Source: Archegozetes longisetosus (taxonomy: Eukaryota > Arthropoda > Arachnida > Sarcoptiformes > Trhypochthoniidae). From it: 64,000 nt of DNA. A model generated the notes under the pieces. It was given only the letters and a program-made list of their open reading frames with translations. It searched no databases and was not told the DNA's origin. Below are positions 24,150 to 35,697 of the stretch, piece by piece. The position numbers were made by a program, and so were the translations under genes. The stretch lies in NCBI GenBank assembly GCA_018873245.2, contig JAEMBT020000001.1, positions 10,574,220-10,638,219 on the forward strand, written 5' to 3'. The stretch's first letter is position 1, and every line of letters starts with the position of its first letter.

Positions 24150-25230
24150 TATCAAATGCTTAATTTCGAGTTCACTCTAACATTGTTCTTCTTCAAAACC
24201 ATCGATGAACTTCCAGATCAATGTATAAGACGCACTAAATATTCTATTGGAATGATTATGCCAGCTTTCTGTCTAGAATTTTTAGTCTTTTTTGGAAAGT
24301 CATTAAGAGCTGCTCATGGCAGTTCCAAAGATTTGAGAGTATATTGGATTTTGTATTTGGTTCTTCTTGTATGCCTTTCTATTCATGGATCTCCAAAGCT
24401 GTAAAAGGTCTCAAATCGTTATTTTTGTGATGTAATATGCTAAACCAGTCATTGTTCCAAATGATTAAATAATATCATTAACTAGAACGAGTACTAAACT
24501 TGCTAGACATTTGATTTCAAATGTAAAGTCATGTCCATTCGTATATCTTTCAAGAGAAGTACTATATAGCTGGATTTGTCGTCAAATATATTGACTAAGG
24601 CGGAATAAACACCGTCTTTGATTAGTATTAAGAAATACTCTATGGAATGTTTTAGTGAAGCCTGCCCAAAGCAGTCATAAATGAATTTGGATTAAGATTT
24701 TGGTTCAAGTTTTTCAGAGTATTAAAAACTCTGTTAAAGGAAGCTTCTAGTCTGTTTGGCTTTAGTAAGGATAACTTTGTGATTTTTCGCTGAATCAATG
24801 GTGTAATCCTTGCTGAATAAGACGAGTCATTTTGAACGTCCCATCTGCGAGTCAATGAGGTCTTTGAAACATGAGATCCAAATTTATTGTTGTAAATGTC
24901 ATTATTCTATCATTTGAAGGTCCGCTATCTTGCACAAGGAAAGCAACACCTTTAGATGTTTGAACATATTCTATAGGTAGAGTTAACTCAATCAAGCTTG
25001 ACGAGTTCGAAGCCAGAGTTTGGATTATTTATCTATAACGATGTATTATCCGTTTCATTCTTGATAATGATGATAATTGGCCCGCAGTGGCACTACAAAC
25101 GTTAGATGTGTAGACTGCAAAATTTGATGTGTGTCGAAACAGCGTTTACTTTCATATTCGAGATAAGCTCCCAAGCTTTTAATGTCATTGAATCAGAAAC
25201 ATGGCTATGGCAAGTAGTTCTTTCAATTTA
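24150..25230 (-). pseudogene. MULE-type transposase relic
   Basis: Seen on the minus strand, broken by stops and shifts: an upstream part with SGPSNDRIMTFTTINLDL followed by LADGTFK (the conserved WFADGTFK word with Trp lost), then ITKLSLLKPNRLEASFNRVF NTLKNLNQNLNPNSFMTALG (about 24855-24652), and further on LYSTSLERYTNGHDFTFEIK CLASLVLVLVNDII (near 24560-24450), matching the order of MULE transposases that are common in arthropods and carry FLYWCH fingers. Family knowledge: cut-and-paste DDE transposases related to Mutator. No terminal repeats were identified, and no active product is possible. Confidence 0.65.
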
Positions 25231-25371
25231 TCATTAGAAGTTATACGCCTAGCTATGCATTCTTTCTATATTGAGTACACTTCCAATAAGGCTAATTCTT
25301 TACTTTACCCACTAGAAAAATAAATCCTCTTTGTACTAATAAGTCGTGGTCCTTCTGTCTTCTGATTAATG

Positions 25372-25878
25372 CTGATGACCAGAGTCGAGACTTTCCGGGA
25401 TCGTCCGGAATTTTTCAATACACACAAATCGAATGAAAAAAGACTTAAGAAACATCAACTAACTAATATTAAGAAAATCTTCAATTTCTACGCTCCGGAA
25501 AAATCCGGAATCTTCGATATCTCTGCAGAATTCCGGAATTTTCAATTTTAATCTGGAAAAATACTTTTAATGAATTCATATGTATTTAAGTCTTAGGGTT
25601 AAAATATTTATTGTCAGATATGGTTAATCCATACACATATTTTAAGAAATAAGTAGCCTTAAGTTTACAAACAGGTTCATAACTAATTTAGTATTAGTTT
25701 ATTCAGTACTTTTCTTTCATTTGAGTGTCTTTTTTATTCATCTCTATTCTATTCTCTAAAAGTGAATGTATATTTTCTATCATTTAAATAAATTTTCCGG
25801 AATTTACAGGAATTTATTAATATTTAGTCCGGAATTTGTCAATTTTTTAGTCCGAAAAGTCTCGACTCTGCTGATGAC
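25372..25878 (+). mobile_element. CAGAG-type TIR element with 8-bp TSD (491 bp)
   Basis: Seen: 25380-25870, inverted termini CAGAGTCGAGACTTT and AAAGTCTCGACTCTG (15 bp perfect), flanked by CTGATGAC at 25372-25379 and 25871-25878. The interior has repeated CCGGAATTT / AATTCCGG words. The small frame inside (25369-25551) is not considered a gene. The CAGAG ends and 8-bp duplication fit a non-autonomous hAT element distinct from the TAGGGTGACC family. Confidence 0.88.
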
Positions 25879-26904
25879 ATTACCAATCTACATAATTTCG
25901 ATTAGAAGATTAGATTAATGTAATTTCTTAAATTTTTAAATTATAAGACTATACATCGATATATAATGACTTAAAAATTCCTACACTATTTGAATTCATT
26001 ACAAACAGCACAATACGAATTAATTTTAAATTGGTATAATTCTCATTGAATTGATAAAATAGCTTTTCGTGGTTTAATTGCCGTTTATTGAAGCCTCGTG
26101 TTCGGTACTTCATCACCGCCGTTGGTTACGGAGCGAGACGCCTATTGTATAAAATTGTTAAATGGTTTTGATCCACAGGCTTCTGAGTACCCCCGAAAAT
26201 CAAGTGTCTCAGGACGGTAACCACGGACAGAGTCCGTATCAAAATCCTTGGATTCACGTGAGTAAACATGTTTTGTAGTTCTTAGAATTTAGTTGAACAA
26301 GCATTTATTATTAATAATAGGTTAATAATAGAATTAAATAATTACTTTTAAAATCTGAATTATTGAAAGATGTCTTATTTAGTAAAATACTTTGGAAAGA
26401 GATTGATTACTCCAAAAGACTGATGGTTAAAAGATTTCGTGTTAAAAATTCGAAACGTTTATTGTCTTACAACCAACAAAATTTGAATGAATATCGTAGT
26501 CAGTGTACGAAAGGTCAATACTGCAGCCATAGGCCAATTGTTTAAATTACTGAACTGATTATAGCTCCGAAGTGGTCATTTTCAATTTTTATCTTGCTTG
26601 TAATCAGTTTGTATGAGAACAGCTTTGTAGTGGTACACTGAATAACGTGTTGTACACTTCAATTTGAACATTGAGCAAAACTTTTTACTCTCAAGATTTT
26701 ATCTGCCGAGCACATTGAGTTACATATTTTAAGCCAGCTAATTGTGGAATTAATTCTAATAATTTCAAATACAGTACCACCAATTATTCTGCTAGATATA
26801 CTTCATTAACCAGGGAGTTACCTGATGATTAAATGAATTTTAAATCAAGAAAAATAATTATTCTATATATGAAGATATTGCTGAAGATTAGAAATTTATA
26901 AGGA
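25879..26904. other. Spacer; GC-richer patch of unknown nature
   Basis: No gene recognised. A patch at about 26080-26250 (for example GTTACGGAGCGAGACGCC and GGTAACCACGGACAGAGTCC) is more GC-rich than its surroundings but matched nothing recognised. A 60-codon frame at 26363-26545 has no domain signal. Confidence 0.35.
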
Positions 26905-27800
26905 CTCCTCCATAGTGTTCTCAGGCCATTTTGTCGCTAAACTTGAGAACTTGCAAAAATGCCAATTTTCGCCCTGAGTTCGCCTTGAGATTAGTAAATT
27001 AAATAAATAACAATGTAACATATTTTAACTAATAATCTGTTTATTAATTAAACGTTTTACAAAACAAAATTCTATTATTTAGAAAATCTATATTTTTGCT
27101 GTGATTTGGCTGCAGTAATACAACTTTTGTTATCCTTTATAAAATCAATGAAGTCATGACATGAAAGAGAAAAATTATTTCTGACCCAAATCTCAGCTTT
27201 AATTAGATTTATGTCCATTCGGTTCCGTTCGTCGGTCCAACCTTCTTAAGTCCGCTGAAAACCCGTTCTACGAATTCATTCCCTAGAGGAATCGCGAGAA
27301 CTGTTTCGACAACTTTTGTCAGATTCTTTGAGTCAAACGCCGGCAATATTTTACAATATTTGGAGACCGAATCAATAAATACCGAAAAAACGAGTCCAAT
27401 AAAGTTTTTTCTTCTTTGGTGAACTCATTTTAACAACAATTATATCAATCAAAAATAGTATTTGTTTACTGATAACGTTAATCAAACGACTCATTGATGC
27501 TATCATTAAAATAATTTGTTATCAAATCATAGCTTTTTATGCAAAACATTTCCACAAAGCTATTTTAATAATTAGATTCTGTGTATAAACAAATTCTATG
27601 CACTAACCAATTATTGTTAGTATTGATTTCTTATCATAAGTGACATTAGTTTAGTGCATAATATGCATTGAGTTTTTTGCCAAAATTTGTAACTTGAGAT
27701 TCTATTCTCAAGTTATATGACCCAACTTGAGGCCTGAGATAGACCTCAATAACTCGAGAATCAAGCTGAAAACTAGAGACCTGGGAACACTACTCCTCCA
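26905..27800 (-). mobile_element. hAT element with transposase C-terminal remnant (880 bp)
   Basis: Seen: 26913-27792 flanked by the 8-bp repeat CTCCTCCA. Ends are TAGTGTTCTCAGGCC and its imperfect inverse GACCTGGGAACACTA. On the minus strand 27410-27075 encodes the hAT dimerisation domain: FIGLVFSVFIDSVSKYCKIL, then VVETVLAIPLGNEFVERVFS, a frameshift, and WTDERNRMDINLIKAEIWVR up to a TAA at 27077-27075. The catalytic N-terminal two thirds are missing. A deletion derivative, not autonomous. Confidence 0.88.
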
Positions 27801-27918
27801 CATGTAAATTACAATAACTGAAGAATTGAATGTCCTCACTATTAAATTGAAACTAGAAATCTAGTCTTAAAGCTTTCAATAATTTTCCAGTAATAATCGA
27901 GTGATCATATTTTAACAG

Positions 27919-29280
27919 TTAAGAATTTAATGAAATATCAACCAATTTCAAAAATACTGCAGCGGTCATGGTTAATATCTGATCAAAAGTGAAGAAAAAG
28001 ATTAATCGTATATTGTTAAGGTTAGTACTCAATCAATTACATAACTTACTTCAAAGACTCTAATATTGTTGAAAATAAATAATTCCCAACAATAAAATCC
28101 AACTCTTTTATAACCAATTCTCTCAATCAGAAATAATAACTTAAAATATAAATATTTTTATGAAGTATTCGAGAATATTCTAGTCTAGAATTTACCATAC
28201 CTTGAGTTTAATGGAATTATTAATTCTTCGATTATAACAATCGATATAAAGTTTGTTCAATAATTTATATGATTTATTGGCTTCAGAAAAGACTGAAGAA
28301 GCGGTACTTAATAAAACAATCACCAAAATACTACTACAAAAGGAGGCATATACTAAACTTAACTTCAGAATAAAGCTTATATTTCCAAATAACGCCAATG
28401 AGAAGCATAAATTGATAGTCATATTAAATAGAACTAGAATCCAGAATAAAAATTTTGACCAATAATTGTCATTATATTCTCTTATTTCATTATAAATCTC
28501 ATGAAAAGTTTGAATAAGTAGTTTCAAGTTTTTACTGTTTGTATTAGTTTCTGAATTTAGTTTTTCGTTATTAATATGTGAGAGCTTAATATTGAAATAA
28601 CAACAATTTATATGAAAATAAGTTGTTTGATAAACTATAAAATTAGTGCAATAATTAATACCAACTGAATATAATAGACTCCAAGGAATTCCGTAGATTA
28701 TAATTTCATTTAGTGAACAATTGAGTACTATTGGAGTGAAAGATAAAACAAAAGCTACTGGACTTATAGTATGTGATAAAAATTTGCACATAAACAATTG
28801 AATTTTCAAGCGTTTAATCAATCTAAGGATAACTTTTCTGTTTGAGAGACCAATACTTTTAGGTGTGATCAAACCTGAAATCATCATGAATGGCTTCAAG
28901 TATATCGGTTTGATATCATTATAAAAATGATAGAAATTAATTAATTGATTTGTTGTTCCTAGTGACCAGAGAAGAATTATAGCAATATTAAAATGAAATC
29001 TCGCGTTCATAAAGTAAGTGAAATCTCCAATTAATACAAATACATTTCTGTTGTTATCACTGATTGATAATGAGATTAAACTTCTTATTATTATCAATAA
29101 GTTAACGATAAGTACAAGAGTAGGATTGTAAATTCTTTTTCTAGGCTCTGAGCCGAACGGGAACAATGAGAGACCGATTTTGTATAAATCGTTTCCAGCA
29201 TTTTCAATTATCAACTCTCTAGGTAAAAGTTTTGATTCACTCAAGTCGCTGCTTTTCGAATCATGTATTTTATTTTTCAT
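27919..29280 (-). CDS. Gustatory-receptor-like seven-helix protein (intact, 3 exons)
   Basis: Seen on the minus strand: exon 1 29280-28201 (360 codons), exon 2 28139-28050 (30 codons), exon 3 27978-27919 (19 codons plus stop), all phase 0, introns 61 and 71 nt, giving 409 aa. It starts at MKNKIHDSKS. Exon 2 has LIERIGYKRVGFYCWELF, aligned residue by residue with exon 2 of the gene at 664-2032, and exon 3 gives the last helix (ILTMTAAVFLKLV). Exon 1 has six hydrophobic segments and shares the block SGLITPKSIGLSNRKVILRL with the first gene's SGSVSPKSIGLTDKTKILRL. The two are clearly paralogues of one subfamily. Inferred role: chemoreceptor channel in sensory neurons. Ligand unknown. Confidence 0.83.
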
Positions 29281-29996
29281 TATGTAAATTAATTTATATG
29301 ATTAGCATTTGAATTTTAGAACTAAACTCGAGTAACATTGTAGCTTTTTACAATTCCTTATAGAAAGTAAGATGAATATCGTTTGTTGGAAAAATAGTTG
29401 TCAATAAAAAAATTTTATAATAAAGCTGTTTATTTCTCAAGACATTTATTTTAAGAACCATTACTATAAAAATTTGACTAGTTGACTTTGTAATTATATA
29501 TCGTAATTGTCATAGTTTCTCAAACTTAAAAATATCAATAAAGTCCAATTTATATAGTTTTATGAGCTCATTAAATGCAAAAACTTCTTACATATTTTAA
29601 AATTTACTCCAAGTATATTCCGAGAATTGGCCACTTAAAATCTTAATTTCCCATTGACTATTGATTAAGACATTTAGTGAAGGAAATACTCATTTTTATG
29701 TCATCATAAAAATTTGAATAAAAATACGATATTGATCGGAAATTTAATTTTGTCTAAATTTTTACATACAGTAAATATTTTATAATTCATTTTTAATTCT
29801 AATATTGCTTGTAGGTTCCAAATAAAATATGAACTATGCCTCAAATTCATTTTCTCAGTTACTAATCGAGAAGTTTTGTTTCCAAGTGAATGTATTTATC
29901 ATCAGAAGTTGAATATATATAAATTATTAATTCTAACTGAGTATAAACTCATTTATTTGAATGATCTGTTGGCATGCAAAGAGATACTGTATGAGA
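29281..29996. other. Upstream spacer of the minus-strand Gr
   Basis: AT-rich; no gene, RNA or repeat recognised. Confidence 0.45.
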
Positions 29997-30199
29997 GGTG
30001 GGGTTAGCGTTACCAAACGTCCCGTAATTGACTTATACAGTCAGCATAAATTAACCTCTGAGTCTCCTCAAAATAAAAGGGTCCAAATGTCTAGAAATAA
30101 CGTTGTATTACTCATTGGGCCCTTTTCTGCTGAAACTCAAAGGTTAACTTATACTGACTGTACCGGTTGATTCCCAGAGTTGGTAACGCTAGGTGGGTT
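29997..30199. mobile_element. Foldback MITE, 187 bp, with near-perfect 8-bp TSD
   Basis: Seen: 30005-30191. The whole element pairs with itself: TAGCGTTACCAA with TTGGTAACGCTA at the ends, TTATACAGTCAG with its inverse CTGACTGTA near 30035/30155, AAGGGTCCAAATG with CATTGGGCCC near the centre. Flanks GGTGGGGT and GGTGGGTT differ by one base. The 69-codon frame through it is an artefact. Confidence 0.82.
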
Positions 30200-30290
30200 G
30201 AAGTTTGTGCGTGCCATATCCACTGAAAAACATGGAAAATCAGATAATCCCAAGATGCTGACCCAAAAGTGAAAATCTTAATATAGATTT

Positions 30291-31962
30291 GACTTAATAA
30301 AGAGGTTTTCGCGCTCCTTATGTGTTTCTGGGATAACCTTCACCCGAAATTTTATTGCATATTTTTAAATTAGACATTATAAGGAAAAAATTGTCTGCTA
30401 GGCTCAACAAAATCCATCGAGTAGTTTTTGCGCTAGAGCGAGTTAAAGTTTTGTATATGATAATCAAAATGAATATTGAACTTGCAATATTACATTTCTA
30501 TATGTTTATATATAGTAATCATTTAGTAACGTAATATTGTAAGGTATGTTCAATAATTATATTGAGTATAACTATGAGTTCGTCTAAGCGAAGTCGTTTG
30601 GTCCACTCTGGGTCTGCCGCCAAGGCCCAGGAGCCGCCTCAACATGCGATCGGTGAAGATCTCCCTCGGCAGATGATCAGCGTTGGGTTGGGGTAATCAC
30701 CGGGCCTCAACTCGATGATCAGGCCTGGACCGGTGAAAGGACCTGAGCGAGCCTTCACGTCCTGGACAAGACCAAAAAGTGTCTTGTCCAGGATGTAGAG
30801 GTAAGCCAGGAAACGGACAGAAGTTTGCCTTCAATGACTCGAATAAAGAAGAACTTCGCTCATTTGTTCGAGGGAAACATCAAAGGTTTTTGGAGAAAAT
30901 GGGTATCTACCATACTTCAAATAAACTTGACGCTTCCCTCGACAAATGAACATTTGCTCCTCATGTCACAGGTTTTTTGTTAGGTATTTTTACCTGAACG
31001 AAGATGTGATCTCATCTGGAAATAGCCAACGCTATAATGCCATTCATGATAGTATTGAGTTGGCTATTCCCAAAGTTGTGTCCACCCACTTCAAATGTGT
31101 GTATGGACACAAGAGTTCATCTCTGTGCTGTCCGGTGAAGATATGCCATAAATTCCTTGTCTGTAACCACCTATACAATCCTAGATTCCCGCACACTTCC
31201 TCGAAGATGTGTGTGTGGAAATTGAGCAAGGAAATTGAAATAGCATTCTCTGCTTTGACTTTCACTAACACTACTAACACTGCTATCACTACTAATATTG
31301 CTGCTACTACTATCATTACAAATAGGGTGATCACCCGTCCCGTTTTTGACGGAACAGTCCCGTCCTTTAAAAATGAAAGAGAAATCCTGTCAGACCAAAA
31401 ACTCTTGACGGGATAATTAATTGTCCCGTTTTTCAACCTTCATTTTGAAAAATGTGTTTAAAAAAAATATTTCTTACATATTCAAACATTGAATTTGTTT
31501 TTAAAACGATAAGGGATTAAAAACCCAGTTTAACGTTTTGAACACCTGTGATTTAAAACCAAAGTTATTGAATTAATCTTTTCTGACTTAACTTAAATCT
31601 GATATAAACCAGTATTTGTTACTTTTGAATAACTTGTGAAAGATGCCATTTCTAACAAAAATATACCTTTGAAATAAACCATGACTAATAATTTTCAATA
31701 TTTTAATATTATAATTAATTGTTTGACACCTAAATATTTGTAATGACTAATAAAGAAGACATTTTTCATTTTGAATCCCCCCTTTGATATTTATGTCCCG
31801 TCATGAGACAAGCCAGAGGTGATTACCCTAATTTCAAACCTAATCTAAACTAACAATAGTGCGATTGGGTATACAATTTAAATATAAAATTCTTATTCAT
31901 TTGCCATCTTCATAACAACATAATAGTCTAGGGCAAAATTGATCGGGGTTCTTTGACTTAAT
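30291..31962 (+). mobile_element. Long AAAGARG element with a nested MITE
   Basis: Seen: 30299-31954, ends AAAGAGG...GGTTCTTT, flanked by GACTTAAT at 30291-30298 and 31955-31962. Both outer parts match the shorter copy at 9135-9664; the extra centre (about 30546-31190) is GC-richer and contains a perfect hairpin CTGGACAAGAC-8 nt-GTCTTGTCCAG at 30769-30798 and further inverted pairs (TTCGAGGGAA/TTCCCTCGA, GGAAATAGCCAAC/GTTGGCTATTCCC). A hAT-type MITE (31323-31830) is inserted in it. No transposase domain was recognised; the 156-codon frame at 30946-31416 runs into the MITE and has no domain. It may be the fuller form of a non-autonomous element. Confidence 0.75.
31315..31838 (+). mobile_element. 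hAT-type MITE, copy 3 (508 bp)
   Basis: Seen: 31323-31830, termini TAGGGTGATCACCCGTCC...GAGGTGATTACCCTA, flanks ATTACAAA / ATTTCAAA (one mismatch). Same family as 8224 and 17623; nested in the element 30299-31954. Confidence 0.88.
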
Positions 31963-33176
31963 AAATATTGTTTAGTATTTTTTAATTTTTAGAATTTATT
32001 ACTTTCATTAAGAATATCATTATGTGCTTAATATTTTTCTTTGTTCATAATTGTCTAGTTGTTTTCTAGAAACGTTTACCATAATTGACGTATTCTTGTC
32101 TGCGCTGAACATTATAGCTTTAATTTAATGTTTTGAATATATAAGAACAATTAGATTAACTATATATATATACATATATATACAGTATATTACAAGTTTT
32201 CTGTTTTTCCTTATTCGTGTTCGCGTTTCATTGAGTTTTTGAAGCATTTATCGTCTCCTGAATGCTACAAGATTTTAAATGCAAAGAATATGTTAACGAG
32301 AAAATCCACTTTCAAGTCCGATTTTGTTATGCACCAACAATGAGTTGCAGAATAATTTTATAAAATATGTTACCAAGCAATAGACGTGAGATGCCCATAT
32401 TCCATTTGGGTCCTATTCTGTTTCTATCATGGATAACTCAGAGCTGATTTTTGTATTTAGAACTTTATTGCGTGAAAATTAAATCCATAACTGATTACCA
32501 TCAGGTTCTAAATGATCGAAAATCGATAAATAACGAAGTCTTAACAGATCTTTATATAAAGAATTTTAAAAGGAAAGTAGAAAATCAATTTCGGACATTT
32601 TAAGAATGTTTCGAAATAATTTGGTCAAAATTTTTTTAAGTCGAAATTCGACTTGACTATTTTTTGTCACAATATTTAATTGAAAAATTATTTGAATAAC
32701 TAAAAGTCAATTTTAATAAAAAAAATGATGCATTCAAGAGCAAATTGTTAAAGAATTGAATTTATCGATATAAAAGAAACCGATGTCACTAAATCAAATA
32801 AGCTCGAAATTTTATTATTTGTATAAGTTAGGTGTTCCTACTTCTATTGATTTACCTGACGCTTATTTTTTATTTTATTCTTTTAAGACTCGAAATATAA
32901 GTTCTTCAAAATCTTTCAGTTTTCAAAGAAGTGATAGTGGAGCAAAAAATTAATCTATTAAATAATTTGCTAATAATTACTTATTGAGAACATTAATTTT
33001 AGTACAAAATTAATTCAATAATTGCATACCATTAATCATCTTTATAATTAATCTGATAAAAAGGTAAAATTCATGCAATGATTAGGAAATTCAATTCACG
33101 AGAAACAGTTAATAGTAATTCTGTTTTGCACAAACTATGTCTATCAATGGATGCAAATAAAACTTGTAGACAATAA
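31963..33176. other. Non-genic, includes dispersed repeat copy A
   Basis: Besides the repeat at 32265-32805, there is an alternating AT stretch near 32160-32190. No gene seen. Confidence 0.4.
32265..32805. repeat. Dispersed repeat, copy A (about 0.54 kb)
   Basis: Seen: collinear similarity, estimated by eye at about 80 percent, with 60395-60950, including the words GCACCAACAATGAGTTG, ATCATGGATAACTCAGA and GAATTTATCGATATA. No coding frame and no terminal repeats recognised. Unclassified. Confidence 0.7.
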
Positions 33177-33580
33177 TTATTTGTACAATTTCTCAGGTTG
33201 ATGCGCGAATTTATTGCCAAACGAATAATGGATCCATTCCATGATCAATACAGCCACGATTAAAGCTATTCCGTAAATGTAAACTTTGTAAACTTCTCTC
33301 AAGTTTTCTATAGTCAAGGGTTCGACATTATTAGCCGGAACCTTATCTTCTTACTAAACACTACCGTTACTTTTCATCATTTCTTCCATATAGAATCCAT
33401 AAATACTGCTCTCTTTCAACTGACTTATTCCGAAAAAATGATTGCAAAAGAAATTCAAATGAACTCAAGATATTCGTTAAAGTTTACTAATACTCACGTT
33501 CTGATTATTGTTAACAATCACGCTATAAGGCAATTTGGTACCACCAGATTCTGATACATGCGGGTCTACTCAATTCTTGA
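33177..33580 (-). pseudogene. Ionotropic receptor (IR/iGluR family) C-terminal fragment
   Basis: Seen on the minus strand: PLTIENLREVYKVYIYGIAL followed by IVAVLIMEWIHYSFGNKF and a stop at 33177. The PLTIENL word, the following hydrophobic M4 helix and the E after it are typical of the end of glutamate-receptor-like channels and ionotropic chemoreceptors. In frame upstream are FFGISQLKESSIYGFYMEEM, then TAG TAA (about 33352-33357) just before EDKVPANNVEPL. A further short exon (33570-33502, KLPYSVIVNNNQN then a GTGAGT donor) precedes it, itself with a TGA. The ligand-binding S1 half and the pore helices are not present nearby. This is a relic of another chemosensory family. Confidence 0.68.
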
Positions 33581-35482
33581 AGATAAATCCTGATAAAATA
33601 TCTAAATTTAATGTATAAATGAATACAAACTATTGAAAATTCATTTATAGATAGATTTTATTTATATTTCTCGTAATTTTATTTGACCTTAATCAGTCGA
33701 CTTTTACCAATTTTTTCAACTTTTCTAATCAACTTTCCGTGTTGCTTTACTTTGATAAATATTTTGGAAGAATACTGTCACATTTATTTCTGTGACGAGG
33801 GATCATCTATACACGAAAGACCCGATCTAAATGTTTTTTGTAGAGTCTTTCATGTGTGTGTGTGTGTGTGTCCAAGTTGCACGAATTGGAATCAGGGGGC
33901 CTCAATGTAAGATCCCAATCCATTGTTACTTATAATTCTATCAGAGAGTCTAATAGGACTCGATAGAATGTGCTTTAGTAGAGAATTAAGTTACAACTAA
34001 CTTTTAATATAAATCTTTTATTAGTATATAACGATACAATAGTAGTTATTCACTATTACTTTTCTTACATACCATACAGTACTAAGTAAGAGAGATTTCT
34101 TACATACTATACAGTACAGAGTAAGAGAGTATTCTTACATACTTTACAGTACGAAGTAAGAAATAAGACTGTTCTTAATAAGAAATCACCTCTGCTTTTA
34201 TACTCTTTTTGATGTCCTAAACTTACTATATTTAGCTCAATGGAAAAAATTATTCTTACATCAAAATACTTGTGATTTAGGTAAACAATACATAGTCAAT
34301 TGGAAATTTACCTGTACTGTAACTAAAAACTTAGGACACCTAAAAGATGTAACTACAATTTCTACAATTACTTTATTTTTATCATATCAAAAATAGATTA
34401 ATATCTTATTCTTAAAACGAAGAAAACAAACTGAATAAACATAAAAACTAAATAATATTTTTCTATTTCACAATACTTCTCTTATTAAAAAAATATTGTA
34501 TTCCACTGAGGTTTGGCCTACACATTCCTATCCATAAAATAATTTTATCATAATTTATGATTCATAAATTATATTGACAGATAACAAATACATAATCAAC
34601 ACAAAATTAACACATTACACAATGAATCCATATCACATAAACCAACACAAAGTACAAACAAACATAGCACAAAAACTTTTCATGATCCACTAACTACTAA
34701 TTGTTCAGTACAACTAATAATTCGTGCTGACCTTTGCTAACATACATGTATTAACTTATATAGGGGAGCTTTATTTCAAACACTCTTCAGTAAAAGTTTT
34801 GGAATAAAGCTATTCACATTAAGTGAAGCATAGCTTTGTCCATTCTTCCTTGCCTTTTCCTCTGCCTCACTCAGAACGTGACCGTTCGCCGCAAGCGCGG
34901 TTGTCTGTCCGAGGATATTTCCCGGAAAACCTCTGCGGCTCATAGGCGGAACTTTGAGCTTTTATCTCGATATTTTAAAAAATAAAATATAAAATATTTT
35001 TAAAAATCAGTCTAGAACAATTTAAAATAGCAAAAAATAAAGATATTCAGTTTGTATATCACGTAATAATTGCATATAAGTCTGAAGTTCTCATTGTTGT
35101 CAGTAGCCAATACAATTGTCGGACTGAAATACTGCACATTTTAATTCATAGAAGTATTTATAGTATTTTTCACGTGTCTTTACAAATTTTTAGGAAACTT
35201 AGAAAAGTGTAAAATTAAAATTTTCATAATTGAACTACACATGTTCATTACAAAAAGTGACTTTCCGTAAGTAATATTAATATATTAATAGAAATGCTCC
35301 ATGGACTAATTACAGTTAGTCAAGTTCTAGCTGTAGATCACTCTTACTTGTAGATCACACCTCAGTGTAATGCTAAAAATATTCGTTATGAATATTCAGA
35401 ATATTTTTAATAGCCCAATTACAAAAGTTTTGAAACTATTTAGTTTATTAATTTTGGTATAAATTTAAGAGATAGTCAATAT
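33581..35482. other. Non-genic; tandem repeat and GC-rich patch
   Basis: A (GT)n run lies at about 33852-33870. Three copies of a 35-bp unit (TTCTTACATACTATACAGTA core) occupy about 34061-34165. A GC-richer patch at 34860-34960 (GTTCGCCGCAAGCGCGGTTG) stands out but was not identified. No gene seen. Confidence 0.5.
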
Positions 35483-35697
35483 CAATGCGTTAGTCGAAGA
35501 GTAGCCTCTCTTCAAAGCTTAGAAAACTTAAAGGACTTATAGAAAAGTTTAAGAAAAAGTTGAAACCTTTAGGTCTAAAATTTAGTCATTATAACCAAAT
35601 TTTTCTAATGCTGCTTATCTTTAACCTTTTAACAATAATAACTCATTTTCATAAAATAAATATTTATTTTCGTAAAATGAAGTAAAAAAATTTTATT

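Noticed and set aside
30946..31436. Overlapping 156- and 130-codon frames on both strands
   Set aside because: They cross from the AAAGARG element into an inserted MITE, have low-complexity ACT-triplet stretches and no recognised domain.
34061..34165. CRISPR-like repeat array
   Set aside because: Three adjacent 35-bp units without spacers; a simple tandem repeat in a eukaryotic genome.
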